A stretch of 38,295 bases of DNA from Hondaea fermentalgiana (GCA_014084085.1 NPFB01000103.1:7461-45755), one strand, 5' to 3'. Positions 27,649 through 36,498 are shown, counted from the stretch's first letter. The notes: a model not told the origin generated them from the sequence alone. Translations and numbers: made by a program.

Positions 27649-27660
27649 CAAATAAACAGA
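27649..27660 (+). promoter_or_regulatory. Candidate polyadenylation-type element CAAATAAACAGA
   Basis: This second copy of the 12-mer lies 166 bp past the SGNH stop. It contains AATAAA, as does 27704-27709. A poly(A) role is inferred. Confidence 0.3.
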
Positions 27661-27945
27661 TACAGTATGGTAGACAAAACGCATGATTTATGAAAAACAA
27701 AACCAGAATAAAACCTGACCGCATTTCATGCCACACTCATTGCGAACCGAACGTTTTCTAGAAAGGATTTTTCGTTTGAAATCACCAATTGCAACGGTTT
27801 GTGGCAACTTGGTGTCTTGTCTTTGCTGCAAGCAAGACGTGATCGCCCGATTGGCTTTCTTTCACAGTCAATTCGTACTGGTAGCAAGATAGCCTCGAAT
27901 GTTATTGACTCCCCAAAGTCTTGTGTTTGCTTCAGCTGGGACTGA

Positions 27946-27947
<2 letters not shown>

Positions 27948-27979
<32 letters not shown>
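27948..27979. repeat. Poly(C) run of 32 bases
   Basis: An uninterrupted run of 32 C (G on the other strand) sits in the convergent 3' spacer. It can form G-quadruplex or i-motif structures. Its exact length may be uncertain in sequencing. Confidence 0.9.
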
Positions 27980-27981
<2 letters not shown>

Positions 27982-28197
27982 ATAGTATTCGCTAGCGCAT
28001 TTGCTTTTCTCGTAGCACGCTCGACACCCTTCGAGGCGAGATAATGGTCTGGCTTGCTTGATTGATGGACCTCAGCCAGCTCAAAGCAATTCAAGTCGAC
28101 ATACTCGTTCGAGAGCATACAAAACGACTTTGAGCGAAAATTAATTTTAATGCGGACGAGATCACCACCAGCAAAAATCCTTTTTTTTTCATTTCTC

Positions 28198-28242
28198 TTC
28201 TTCTTCTTCTTCTTCTTCTTCTTCTTCTTCTTCTTCTTCTTC
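28198..28242. repeat. (TTC)15 trinucleotide repeat
   Basis: Fifteen perfect TTC units (GAA on the other strand) flanked by T-rich sequence, about 130 bp past the cathepsin C stop on its transcript strand. It is a homopurine/homopyrimidine tract able to form triplex DNA. Confidence 0.92.
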
Positions 28243-28369
28243 TTTTTCTTGTTGGCGCTCGCCTTTTTGCTTTCCCGAGTCTTATGCAAGTTCGACCGGC
28301 TTCTCAAAAAGGGAAAACACAGTTTGGGGGTCCTCCATCATCCCGCCAACGAATGTGGTTTTGCGTACC

Positions 28370-30436
28370 TCAGTCTGAGAGACCTTCCATGCACTGATAG
28401 TAAGAACGTAAGGTTTCCTCGCCAACTTTGGAAGATGGACCGTCGGCGAAACGAATGCTAACTGGCATCGTCTCGCTTGAAATAAGGTCTTCGCCGCGAG
28501 GGAGGTAGAAGAAGCCGTGATCCCCCCAGTCTTCCCCCCATGAATTTTGAATGCGCCACACGGGCACATCCTTTCCCTTGGAGGGAAGGACGTCGTAGCC
28601 TACTATCAAGACGGCATGATTTGTTTTTTGCCAGTAGGAATGTGGTCCCTCAAGGGTGTCATGACGCGCGTCAAGCAGTGGTCTAAAGACCCCTTCTTGG
28701 TATACTTGAAGCTCAGTAGGGGCGTCAATTGCAATTCCGACGGGCCCATGCATGATGAGGTCGACCATCATTGACGTCATGTCCGTCTTGTAGCCATACA
28801 AACCTCCAACATAGGTGAAATCATGTGCAAAGTAGCGTTGGCACGTTGAGTTCAAATTGCAGGTTTTGCTTTCTCCAAGATAAGGGTCGCATGACGTGTT
28901 GGTCCAACCTACTGCAAAACCGTGAAAACCCGCAAGCATAGGATACCCACCTTCGCAGCCCTGGTTGACAAAAGAGCAATCAAGGACACTTTGCGCCGAG
29001 AGCATAGTGTTCAAGATGCTGTCGCTCCCGTTCAAGCCGAATCGGCATTCTTCACTGGGATGCTTTGCAATACGAAGCCGCGCCGTTGCTGCGCCTGCAG
29101 CCGAGACAGCGTAGCATGAACCGCACGAACCCTGGTCCACAGTGGGTGCAACCACCCCTGGGCACCGGGTCGTATGTTCGTCGCTCCAGTCGAATCGCCT
29201 TGGCAGATGCTTGATGGCGCAATCGACAGCAGCAACGTCCGCACTGACCTCGCTCCTCGTCTCTGCAACTTCGTACTCGAGGGAGTGCTCGATGACCTCG
29301 GCCTCAAGCGCGTCACCCGCCTGAGCGCTCAGACCTTGAGAATGAATCGTCGCACCTTTATTGTGAGCTCGCGAGTCAGAAAAGGTACCCGTCCGCATCA
29401 CGTCAAAGTCCCCCTGATATGACTGCAGCATGGATGGACTGGTGATGCCCATTCGCTGCAATGCGTTGCGATGTGAACTTTTGGTGAAACTTGAGGCAGA
29501 CGTGCTATTGGCCATCCATCCGGCATCCATCTCGTTAATGTGCTGAACAAAGGCTTCACTAATCATGACAGTAGAGTCGAGGAAGCTGAGGAAAGACTCG
29601 TGCGCACGTGCTGCGCTACGTGCACGAACGCGATCTCGCGCACGCATGGCCCCGGAGTCATCCTCTTGCAGCTGAAGCAACGAGGCTTCTGGGCTTACGA
29701 CAGGTTCTTCTGAAACCGTCTTTAAAAGTTCCTTGCGCATTTCAGATGAGTGGACAGGAACCTGCGAGTTTTTTTTCGCTACAAAGCAGCCATTATAAAA
29801 CTTTCCGCCTTGGTGCACTTCATCGCCACGAGCAGAGTACACGCCAGTAATTGTCTCTCCGCAAAGCGACTCGTACTCGGACAGTGATCCAAGTGGTGGA
29901 TACTCATCTTCTGAACCCAGAGGCACCCTTGGCCGGTATCGAAAAAATCCAACAAATTTCACGTCGACCTCATCAACTTTGGCCGACACGACAAAGCCTT
30001 CGTCGTAAAGCATTGTAAAGTCGATCGCCTGGCAACCTTCGGCACTCTGCCCAACTTGGCCAGGTGTGCAAGTCACCGAAGTCCCCTCGCAAAGCTGGGC
30101 ATCGGTTCCATTCGCGTGGGGCACGCACAGCGTGTATGATTCGACAATCACAGCAGCTCGGTCGCGCTGAGGCAAACGATCGTACCACCACGCATCAAAA
30201 TGGTCGTTATTTCGCATGCTCAGCGTGAAGTCGTCAGGCCGCGTATGGCCGCACACCTCAGCGCCACTGTGCAGATCTTTAGCCAAAGGCTTCGTCATCT
30301 TCATGTGCCAAGAGCCCAAGAACTCATCCCCGAGGCAATGAACGGGAAGGTCTGACTTCACTTGTACGAAACAGAACAAGCAGGCTACAGCAAAAGCTGC
30401 AACTGCTGCAAGCCTGCAATTTCTCCTCTGCATCAT
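28370..30436 (-). CDS. CTSC: Cathepsin C (dipeptidyl peptidase I), papain family C1
   Basis: The product is 689 residues from the ATG at 30436; a second ATG follows immediately. The frame stays open upstream without a credible ATG leader. Signal peptide about 1-28, then an exclusion domain beginning D29-LPVHC, matching the N-terminal Asp of mature cathepsin C ('DTPANC') that binds the substrate amino end. The exclusion domain runs to about 218 ('YNGCFVAKK'). A propeptide with a conserved 'FVQHINEMDAGWMANST' (296-312) precedes the peptidase domain: C441 in 'QGSCGSCYAVS', H607 in 'NHAVLIVGYD' and N631 in 'NSWGEDWGDHG'. It is an exopeptidase that removes N-terminal dipeptides in lysosomes or when secreted. 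It is longer than the 463-residue human enzyme because of an extended region between the exclusion domain and the propeptide and a spacer before the peptidase. The gene is divergent from the methyltransferase. Confidence 0.93.
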   Translation of the reverse strand: MMQRRNCRLAAVAAFAVACLFCFVQVKSDLPVHCLGDEFLGSWHMKMTKPLAKDLHSGAEVCGHTRPDDFTLSMRNNDHFDAWWYDRLPQRDRAAVIVESYTLCVPHANGTDAQLCEGTSVTCTPGQVGQSAEGCQAIDFTMLYDEGFVVSAKVDEVDVKFVGFFRYRPRVPLGSEDEYPPLGSLSEYESLCGETITGVYSARGDEVHQGGKFYNGCFVAKKNSQVPVHSSEMRKELLKTVSEEPVVSPEASLLQLQEDDSGAMRARDRVRARSAARAHESFLSFLDSTVMISEAFVQHINEMDAGWMANSTSASSFTKSSHRNALQRMGITSPSMLQSYQGDFDVMRTGTFSDSRAHNKGATIHSQGLSAQAGDALEAEVIEHSLEYEVAETRSEVSADVAAVDCAIKHLPRRFDWSDEHTTRCPGVVAPTVDQGSCGSCYAVSAAGAATARLRIAKHPSEECRFGLNGSDSILNTMLSAQSVLDCSFVNQGCEGGYPMLAGFHGFAVGWTNTSCDPYLGESKTCNLNSTCQRYFAHDFTYVGGLYGYKTDMTSMMVDLIMHGPVGIAIDAPTELQVYQEGVFRPLLDARHDTLEGPHSYWQKTNHAVLIVGYDVLPSKGKDVPVWRIQNSWGEDWGDHGFFYLPRGEDLISSETMPVSIRFADGPSSKVGEETLRSYYQCMEGLSD

Positions 30437-31229
30437 CTCTGCGCGCGTACTCAAGCAACGGGGGCGTTGCCCTTCAAATCTCTCTGCTCGACCCGACCTG
30501 TTCCTGTTTGCTGATGGTGAAAATCGAGGCTCGTGTGCTCTGTTAGCTTTGCTGTGGCAAGCGAATAGACTAGAGTGGGGCGGCGCGGGGTGATCCACAC
30601 CTCTGCCGCGCTGCCGTCCTTCGCCGCGGCCGTGCAAGCCGCCGCGCCGAGGCGTCCGCGCGGCCCTATACCAAATTTGCTGGCAATGGCTTGCCTTGGC
30701 AAGTTTTCTCTTCGTTGGCAACAAGAGATCCTCCTCAACTCCGGCTTTTTATTCTTCTAAAAAAAACGGTCTAAAAACAAAGAGAGCAGCGGATTATGGA
30801 CCATTTTCACGCAGTAAAAGTTTGGTAAGTTTTGATATAATCATGGTACTTGCGAGCGAGTGAAAAGCCTTGTGGACGGTATACACAGCTAGGGAAGAAA
30901 AATCATGAAAAGAACAAGATAGTTAAGTACTTCGTTCACCCTCATGGAATGTCTCGGAGAGCTGCTGGCCACGACCTGCCTCGTGTTCCGGCACGAACGG
31001 AAGTTCGCATAGAATCAGATCTTACTATTCCAAAGACGACCGGCTTCTATCAAAGGTGAACCCTTTACGATTCACCCTGTCCTTAGCCTTTGAGTTACCG
31101 GGGGAGATGACTTGGATCACGTGACCGTGACTCGGACTGAGCCTCACGTAACGGCTACTTTTGAACAATCTCCGTATACTACTACAGCACTGCACTGCAC
31201 TACACTGGAGGCAAAAAGCCAACTTCAAG
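30437..31229. other. Divergent promoter region between cathepsin C and methyltransferase
   Basis: No gene is supported. A GC-rich part (30580-30665) lies on the cathepsin C side and an AT-rich part (30740-30930) in the middle. A CTGCACTACACTGG-type short repeat lies at about 31185-31208, just before the methyltransferase start. Confidence 0.5.
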
Positions 31230-32036
31230 ATGAGCGAAAGCTTTGGTAGCCTCGCATTCTGGGAGCGCGAGCACCGTCGACGCGCAGGGCTCGGTTGCAC
31301 AACAGCAGACACTGAAGCCGAGCGCATCGAAGAGCAGGGCGCCGCGCATTCTCATGGTGGCGCGGGTTGTGACAGTCTCGCGCGGCGTGTGATTGCTCCA
31401 AAGAAAAGAAAGGAGCGCCGCGCTCAGGAAAGTGAGTGGTATGGAGAGCCAAGCGAGATTATAGATATCTTGGACCTTTTTTTCAAAGAGAGTTCAAAGC
31501 ATGACCCACTTTTGCATCTTGGATGTGGAGTATCTCGACTTCCTGAAGCATTATGGAAACAAGGAAGGACAAATCAAACATGCGTTGATTTTAGCGGACC
31601 TGCTGTGGAGCATGTAAAGTTGCGAGACGCCCATCTGCATGGTGTCCAGTTCCTCTGTATGGATTGCGCAGATCTGAGTGCCTTTCCTGATGCGTCTTTC
31701 GAGTACGTGGTGGACAAGGGTTTTCTCGACGCCATCTTCTCTTCCTTGGGTGGCGTGCGTAAGGTGGCTCGTGTATTAGCTGAAATTTCGCGCGTTCTCC
31801 GACCAGGCGGCGTGTATGTTAGCATCTCAAGTGCACCTCGTCATTGTCGCTTGCCTCATATGATGCGACCTGAGTTTGAGTGGTCTATTGACACGGTTGG
31901 GGTGCCGATTGACCCAGGGTTCACTGCCTATGCGTGCCAGAAGCGTAGTTTCCATCTCGAATGGTTTTTCCCGGACTCTGGCGCCCTTCAGCGCGCAAAA
32001 GAAGCTGCTTCTCACTATCGGCCGCCCTTTCGATGA
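31230..32036 (+). CDS. Class I SAM methyltransferase, METTL13/EEF1AKMT4-like
   Basis: The product is 268 residues from the ATG at 31230. The open frame upstream starts with TTG at 31161 and was trimmed. Motif I is 'LLHLGCGVSRLPEAL' (94-108), the acidic ribose-binding strand is 'CVDFSGPAV' (118-126), motif II region 'MDCADLSAFPDASFEYVVDKGFLDAIF' (144-170), and 'EISRVLRPGGVYVSIS' (185-200). 'VVDKG.LDA' is typical of the METTL12/13 group that methylates lysines of elongation factor 1A. The usual N-terminal pairing of 'FWE' and 'EWYG' is split by a 45-residue polar insert. Target is unknown, but a protein lysine methyltransferase is likely. Convergent with the nucleolin-like gene. Confidence 0.85.
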   Translation: MSESFGSLAFWEREHRRRAGLGCTTADTEAERIEEQGAAHSHGGAGCDSLARRVIAPKKRKERRAQESEWYGEPSEIIDILDLFFKESSKHDPLLHLGCGVSRLPEALWKQGRTNQTCVDFSGPAVEHVKLRDAHLHGVQFLCMDCADLSAFPDASFEYVVDKGFLDAIFSSLGGVRKVARVLAEISRVLRPGGVYVSISSAPRHCRLPHMMRPEFEWSIDTVGVPIDPGFTAYACQKRSFHLEWFFPDSGALQRAKEAASHYRPPFR

Positions 32037-32392
32037 AGAAGAATAACCTTTTCTGATCGGAGAAAAAAATGAGTGTGTGCGTTCTAAAAATCGGGTGAAA
32101 GCATTACTTCCAGGCCTAGGGCCAAATCCTAGCAGAAAGAAACACGTTTGTAGAAGATGCTTTCGAAAACAGCACAGGCGTCAGTGTGATGACAATCTCG
32201 ATTGTTTTTTCAATCCATCTCGGCATGTTGCTCGAAAATGGGGCGGGGAGGAATTGATTTTAATCTGTAGCCTCGTCCGATACTTTCCGTTGTACTCACA
32301 ATCAAAGTAAAAAATATACTACTGAATATTCATTGGAAAAGATGGGTAGGAAGTCAATCTTTCAAGGCTACGACGAGAATAATCTTCTTTTA
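32037..32392. other. Convergent 3' spacer, methyltransferase to nucleolin-like gene
   Basis: AT-rich sequence with no supported gene. It contains a CAGGCCTAGGG sequence at about 32111-32121, related to the AGGCCT elements elsewhere but not identical. Confidence 0.45.
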
Positions 32393-33463
32393 TCAGAAAT
32401 TAAGCGATGGGCCTCGACCTCGACCACGGCCACGGCCACGGCCACGGCCACGGCCACGGCCGCGACCACGGCCGCGGCCTTGCTGCTGTTGCTGCTGACG
32501 AAGCTTTCGTCCATCCGTCTTGTGCCACTGGCGACCCGAAGCGTCACGAAAGCTTCCTTTCGGTCGGCCTCCGCCTTCCACATCTGCGTCGACAGCAACA
32601 GTTCGATCCCCAACGTGCAAAGGCGTCGTCAAAGCAAGCACGGCTTTGACTGGTTCGCTCGAGGTAAATTCCACATATCCAAAGCCCTTGTGACGGCCTG
32701 TGTGGTTCCATCGAGTCAGGCGAACATTCTGGACCTTGCCAAAGGATGTGAAGGCTTCTTCGACCATGGATTCGTCGGCATCATAGGGCAGATTTTTCAC
32801 AAAGAGAGATTTGCAGGTGTCCGGAACTTCTGAAACGGGGCGCCCGCTTGCGCCGGGGCGAAGTGTAGCGGCGCTTTTTGTTTTGGCCTCAGTCACGCGC
32901 AAATAACGCCCTCCCATTTCATGACGGTCGAGCTTCTTGATGCACTTTTGCATTTCCTCTGCGGAGCCGTAGTCGGCGTGGCCGTACCCGCGAAGTCGCC
33001 CGGAGTCATTCCACCGCGGTAGTCGCAGGTCAAGCAGAGTTCCCACACTGGAAAAAAGGGTCCAGAGCTCTTCCGAAGAAGCACCCCAAGGAATCCCTTC
33101 GATATACACGGTGCATGCTTCGAGTTCACCTTCGCTTCCCTCGTCCTCGTCCTCGTCGTCGCTCTTGTCGTCATTATCAACAATGCTGGTGCTGACCTTG
33201 TGAGAGCTGGTGCTCGACTCAGTCTTTTGCTTCTTCGACTTTGGAGCCGCGGCGGCTCCAGTATCCTCGTCTTCGGATGGTGACGATGACGACGACGACG
33301 ACGACGAATTTGAGGAGCTGTCCGAGTTTTCATTATTAATTTTCTCATCGTGATCGCCATCGCTGGACCCCACTTCCTCGTTATCGCTCTTCATCTTGGC
33401 CAAGACTTTCTTCTCCTGGTCCTTGTCCTGGTCCCTGCCGCGCTTGCGGTCGCGCTTGGCCAT
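32393..33463 (-). CDS. Nucleolin/NSR1-like protein: acidic-Ser region, two RRMs, GR tail
   Basis: The product is 356 residues. The N-terminus is basic (1-25), then Ser/Asp/Glu tracts (30-115) with a KSKKQK-type nuclear signal near 75-80. RRM1 about 118-193: RNP2 'VYIEGI', RNP1 'RGYGHADY'. RRM2 about 219-293: RNP2 'LFVKNL', RNP1 'KGFGYVEF'. A Gln run (323-328) leads into eleven Gly-Arg dipeptides (329-350) and a six-residue end. This is the nucleolin/gar2/NSR1 plan, which acts in pre-rRNA processing in the nucleolus. The tail lacks the Phe of classical RGGF and is pure GR, coded by a GGCCAC-type hexanucleotide repeat. Divergent from the ZIP9 gene, convergent with the methyltransferase. Confidence 0.87.
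   Translation of the reverse strand: MAKRDRKRGRDQDKDQEKKVLAKMKSDNEEVGSSDGDHDEKINNENSDSSSNSSSSSSSSSPSEDEDTGAAAAPKSKKQKTESSTSSHKVSTSIVDNDDKSDDEDEDEGSEGELEACTVYIEGIPWGASSEELWTLFSSVGTLLDLRLPRWNDSGRLRGYGHADYGSAEEMQKCIKKLDRHEMGGRYLRVTEAKTKSAATLRPGASGRPVSEVPDTCKSLFVKNLPYDADESMVEEAFTSFGKVQNVRLTRWNHTGRHKGFGYVEFTSSEPVKAVLALTTPLHVGDRTVAVDADVEGGGRPKGSFRDASGRQWHKTDGRKLRQQQQQQGRGRGRGRGRGRGRGRGRGRGRGPSLNF
32416..32478. repeat. (GGCCAC)n hexanucleotide repeat inside the nucleolin-like CDS
   Basis: Repeated GGCCAC/GACCAC/GGCCGC units on the plus strand encode the Gly-Arg dipeptide tail on the minus strand. The interruptions are synonymous. Length variation would change the number of GR dipeptides in steps of one. 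Confidence 0.88.
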
Positions 33464-34115
33464 CTTCTTGCTCGGGCCGAGGCGGGTGGCCAGGTGAAGC
33501 GCTCTACCTTCACTTCACTTCAAAACGCAGTCGTGGCCCGTTGTCCCTGTCCCCTCGCCTTCCTCCAGGCACCGCCGCAGATGCGCAGACCGTCTCAGGT
33601 CCAAGGCGGCTTGCAGTTCTGTGCCGCGCGAATCGATCGACAGGTTTGATGTGATTGGGTGGCGGGAGGAGGAGGACTCGGCCAGCCAGGGAAAAGAATG
33701 GAAAAAAGAGGGAAAAAAAAAAAAAAAAGACTTGGACCCGTATAGGGCCTAGTGGTCCCGGGTCCGGTGATTGATTGAATGACCGAGCGGTTGCGGCAAA
33801 TTAGCGGACTCCCGCCAGCCTCCTCGGATGAGCCGAAGACAAGAAGGAGATGGAAAGCCGCGTCGAGGCCCGTGCTACCTTGGCTAGTGCAATCAGCTGC
33901 CGCCGGCTCCGGGGGGGGGGAGAAGGAAGCCCAGACAAGTACGCAGATCCGAAGAGCAGGCCTTGCCTTGCCTGGCCTGACCTGTCTGTGTGCCTGCCTG
34001 CCTGGCCTGCCCGAACGCGAAGAAGAAGAAGAAGAAACCACTGCACTGCGGAGATCAGGGACGCTCGGCCAGAGCTCGAGCAGCGAGGACGACCGAGTGA
34101 GAGAGAAACAGCGAT
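33464..34115. other. Divergent promoter region between nucleolin-like and ZIP9 genes
   Basis: No gene is supported. It contains a 16-base A run (33713-33728), a G run near 33910, a CTGCCTGCCTGG-type repeat near 33990-34010 and an AAGAAG tract near 34020-34036 close to the ZIP9 start. Confidence 0.5.
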
Positions 34116-35315
34116 ATGTCGTCCAGGTCGGCCGTTGATTGCTCACGGGCAGGCTGTAGCTTCTACTTTTTTTTCGCCTTCTTTTTCTTCTCCGCGATCA
34201 TTTTTGGAGGAGTGGATGCCGAGCAAATTCAAACGTTACAAGAAATGCCTGCTCACCTGCTCGTACACGAGTATCCGGGCATTTTCGAAGCAAGTGCAGA
34301 GGTCGAGATGCAGCAGGAAGAGCCAACGATGCAGTGGCAGCCATTTTTGGAGCTTTGCATCCTGAGCATCGCCATGTTTGTCGGAGCCTTTGGAGCGGGG
34401 CTTGCACCTCTGCATGTGTCGATGAACCACAAACAGCTTCGAGCGGTCAATGCACTTGCAGCTGGGCTTTTCATTGGCACTGCGCTCACCGTGATCATCC
34501 CCGAAGGCGTTCATAGCTTGCACGAGGCAGAAGAGGCTAGCCAAAGTGGCAAGGACCAACTTTTGCTCCTCACCCCAGAGTCGATCATCGGACTTGCTCT
34601 TTTGTCTGGATTTCTGCTCATGCTCTGCGTAGACCACCTTCTCGGCCAGGGTACACATGCCCATGAGATGGATCATGCACTTTCTGGGCATGACAAGGTC
34701 TTGGAACAAAGTGCGCCAACAACCACTAATGATGCTGTCTCGGAAAACGATGGGCCAGGGATTTTTCGGCTCCAAGGTGTGGACGAAATGCCATCTCAGC
34801 TTCACATGTCGAAGAGGGCAGTGAAACGTCGCGTGACCGTCACAATTGGCCTGCTTATTCACGCTGCGGCGGACGGACTTGCTCTCGGTGCAACGAAGGC
34901 CTCTGGCGTTTCGGGTGGTTTGCGTCGAGTGGAGCTCATGGTCTTCGTCGCAATCATGATGCACAAGGTCCCAGCGGCCTTCGGTCTTAGCGTGTATCTG
35001 CGGAATACGGGTTTGGATATTGGCGCAGTGCGCGCAAACATTGCCTATTTCGCCATCGCTGCACCTGCAAGTGCGCTACTCATCTTCGCTTTGCTGGACT
35101 CAAACTTTGTAGGAATTGGTCTCGCGTCGCCCAACTTTGTCGGATTTGGGATTCTCTTCTCAGCAGGGACTTTTCTCTACGTGAGCATGGTGCACGCACT
35201 TGCCGAGCTCCCACGCAACGAGAAAGGTGTTTTGGACCAGAAACAGCTTGGCGTGGTCATACTGGGGTCGATCCTTCCTCTGGTGCTTGGGGCCTCACAT
35301 AGCCACGACGATTGA
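34116..35315 (+). CDS. SLC39A9: ZIP-family zinc transporter, ZIP9 type
   Basis: The product is 399 residues. An N-terminal Phe-rich helix (about 14-33) looks like a signal or first membrane segment. TM1 is about 77-98, TM2 112-130, TM3 156-175, followed by a His-rich cytosolic loop ('HAHEMDHALSGHD', 181-193). The metal site is H249-AAAD253-G in TM4 and 'MMHKVPAAFG' with H283 in TM5. 'GLLIHAAADGLALGA', 'VFVAIMMHKVPAAFGL' and 'FSAGTFLYV' match ZIP9, which moves zinc from Golgi or outside into the cytosol. The end, HSHDD, may bind metal. Divergent from the nucleolin-like gene. Confidence 0.92.
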   Translation: MSSRSAVDCSRAGCSFYFFFAFFFFSAIIFGGVDAEQIQTLQEMPAHLLVHEYPGIFEASAEVEMQQEEPTMQWQPFLELCILSIAMFVGAFGAGLAPLHVSMNHKQLRAVNALAAGLFIGTALTVIIPEGVHSLHEAEEASQSGKDQLLLLTPESIIGLALLSGFLLMLCVDHLLGQGTHAHEMDHALSGHDKVLEQSAPTTTNDAVSENDGPGIFRLQGVDEMPSQLHMSKRAVKRRVTVTIGLLIHAAADGLALGATKASGVSGGLRRVELMVFVAIMMHKVPAAFGLSVYLRNTGLDIGAVRANIAYFAIAAPASALLIFALLDSNFVGIGLASPNFVGFGILFSAGTFLYVSMVHALAELPRNEKGVLDQKQLGVVILGSILPLVLGASHSHDD

Positions 35316-35730
35316 GGGCCATACATGCAAAAGACAAAAAAGAGAAAATAGAAGAAGTCCAGATCAGAATGTCATTCTCGTTTCAGATTCGATTTCAAGT
35401 CAAGATAATCTGTCGCTAGAGCTTTTTTGTTTTGTTCTGTTTTGTTTTTGTTTTATGTGAATTGAATTACAGCGTGTGTTTTGAAATGGAAAAGTGGAAC
35501 TCGCGAATGCTTTTTGCTTGCAGCGAGAATGGATTGCTGCATAGGAAACCGATAAAGCCTCTCCATTGATTTTTTGGGCGGTGGTCTTTAAACCCGTGCG
35601 TTGCGGGAACGTGGAGCCCAAACGTCGAGTCGGAGAGACACGTACACCGCCATTGAGCAACACGGGCCAATTGGTGCAGCGTGAGCTTGCAAGTGCCCCT
35701 CCTTGATGCTCTTTTTTTTTTTTTTTTTTT
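35316..35730. other. Convergent 3' spacer between ZIP9 and HAD-like genes
   Basis: No gene is supported. It contains a TTTTGTTTTG-type tract (about 35425-35455) and the 20-base T run beside the HAD-like stop. Open frames here are short and have no domain. Confidence 0.5.
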
Positions 35731-35731
35731 T
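35712..35731. repeat. Poly(T) run of 20 bases abutting a stop codon
   Basis: The T run ends at the TGA stop of the HAD-like gene (35731-35733, minus strand). On the transcript this is an A run beginning with the last base of the stop codon. Confidence 0.9.
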
Positions 35732-36498
35732 CAAAGGTACTCGAGCTCAAGCATGAGATCCACAGGATCCGCGCTGGAGGCATAGACATCGTGCAGATTG
35801 TCAAGCACGATTTCAATCTGACGAACGAGCTGTCCAGGATTCGGGCGTTCCACAAATTTCACTGACTTGGGTAAGAGCTTTTCAGTACCGACCGTCTCGG
35901 CAAGGCTCATGAGCGCGTTACGCTCGTAAATGCTATCACCGAGACTCAGCACTTGGACTCGTGGATAATGGGCCTTTCCCGAGCCTGAGGCCAGGTCAGG
36001 AAACGCCTCATGGAAGACGCATTTATAAGCCTCCATCTTCCACTGCTCGGCTTGATTCGGGAAAGCATCCTGGTAACTCGAGCGAGCCGAGAGAATTCGA
36101 ATCTGCGAAAGAAGATCGCATACTCCAGGAACGAACTTGCGCGCGGATAGTTCAACCCACGAGCTCTCAGCGTTGGTCACAATTGCTACCTTGCCGAGCG
36201 AAAGTGCATGCGAAAGGATCTGTACCATGGACTCTTCGAGGGCACGAAGTTCCTCTTGCACAACTGCGGGGATTTCTGCGGCATCGAGGCGAAGGCCTTG
36301 CGCGCCGAGCCACGAGGTGGCCAGCAGCGTGTCGTCCCAATCGATAATGAAAAGAGAGTTGTCGGCGTGCATGATGGGATTTTTCTGATGCAGCTGAGCA
36401 GCCGAGGCGCCAAGGAGCGCCTCCTCAGAAGACGCGCCTCGTTTCGCGTCCATTAGCGAGGACTGCATACTCGGCGGGGCCATAATGGCCTCCAGCAT
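35731..36498 (-). CDS. HAD-like hydrolase-fold protein (start uncertain)
   Basis: From the first ATG (36498) the product is 255 residues. The HAD motif I is D53-W-D55-D-T57 in 'FIIDWDDTLLATSWLG'; motif II is likely 'AIVTNAE' (T108); motif IV-like 'SLGDSIYERNAL' (G187-D-S). Between them lie charged helices. This is a HAD fold, probably a phosphatase, with no visible cap domain; the substrate is unknown. The frame remains open upstream to 36751 (about 84 more codons) but contains no ATG, and residues just before 36498 look protein-like (Thr/Pro/Ser/Glu-rich). The true N-terminus may come from a spliced upstream exon. A consensus donor CAAG|GTATGT lies at 37042 on the minus strand. Confidence 0.72.
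   Translation of the reverse strand: MLEAIMAPPSMQSSLMDAKRGASSEEALLGASAAQLHQKNPIMHADNSLFIIDWDDTLLATSWLGAQGLRLDAAEIPAVVQEELRALEESMVQILSHALSLGKVAIVTNAESSWVELSARKFVPGVCDLLSQIRILSARSSYQDAFPNQAEQWKMEAYKCVFHEAFPDLASGSGKAHYPRVQVLSLGDSIYERNALMSLAETVGTEKLLPKSVKFVERPNPGQLVRQIEIVLDNLHDVYASSADPVDLMLELEYL

Larger units (their letters stand above)
27484..28369. other. Convergent 3' spacer with long microsatellites
   Basis: No gene is supported. The spacer holds AATAAA-containing sequence (27649 and 27704), a 32-base C run and a (TTC)15 tract. A minus-strand open frame across 27726-28307 is carried by these repeats (poly-Gly and poly-Lys) and starts without a convincing ATG context. Confidence 0.55.

Noticed and set aside
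27726..28307. Minus-strand open frame of 193 codons with poly-Lys and poly-Gly
   Set aside because: The homopolymers come from (TTC)n and poly(C). The rest is AT-rich spacer, the start is weak and no domain is visible.
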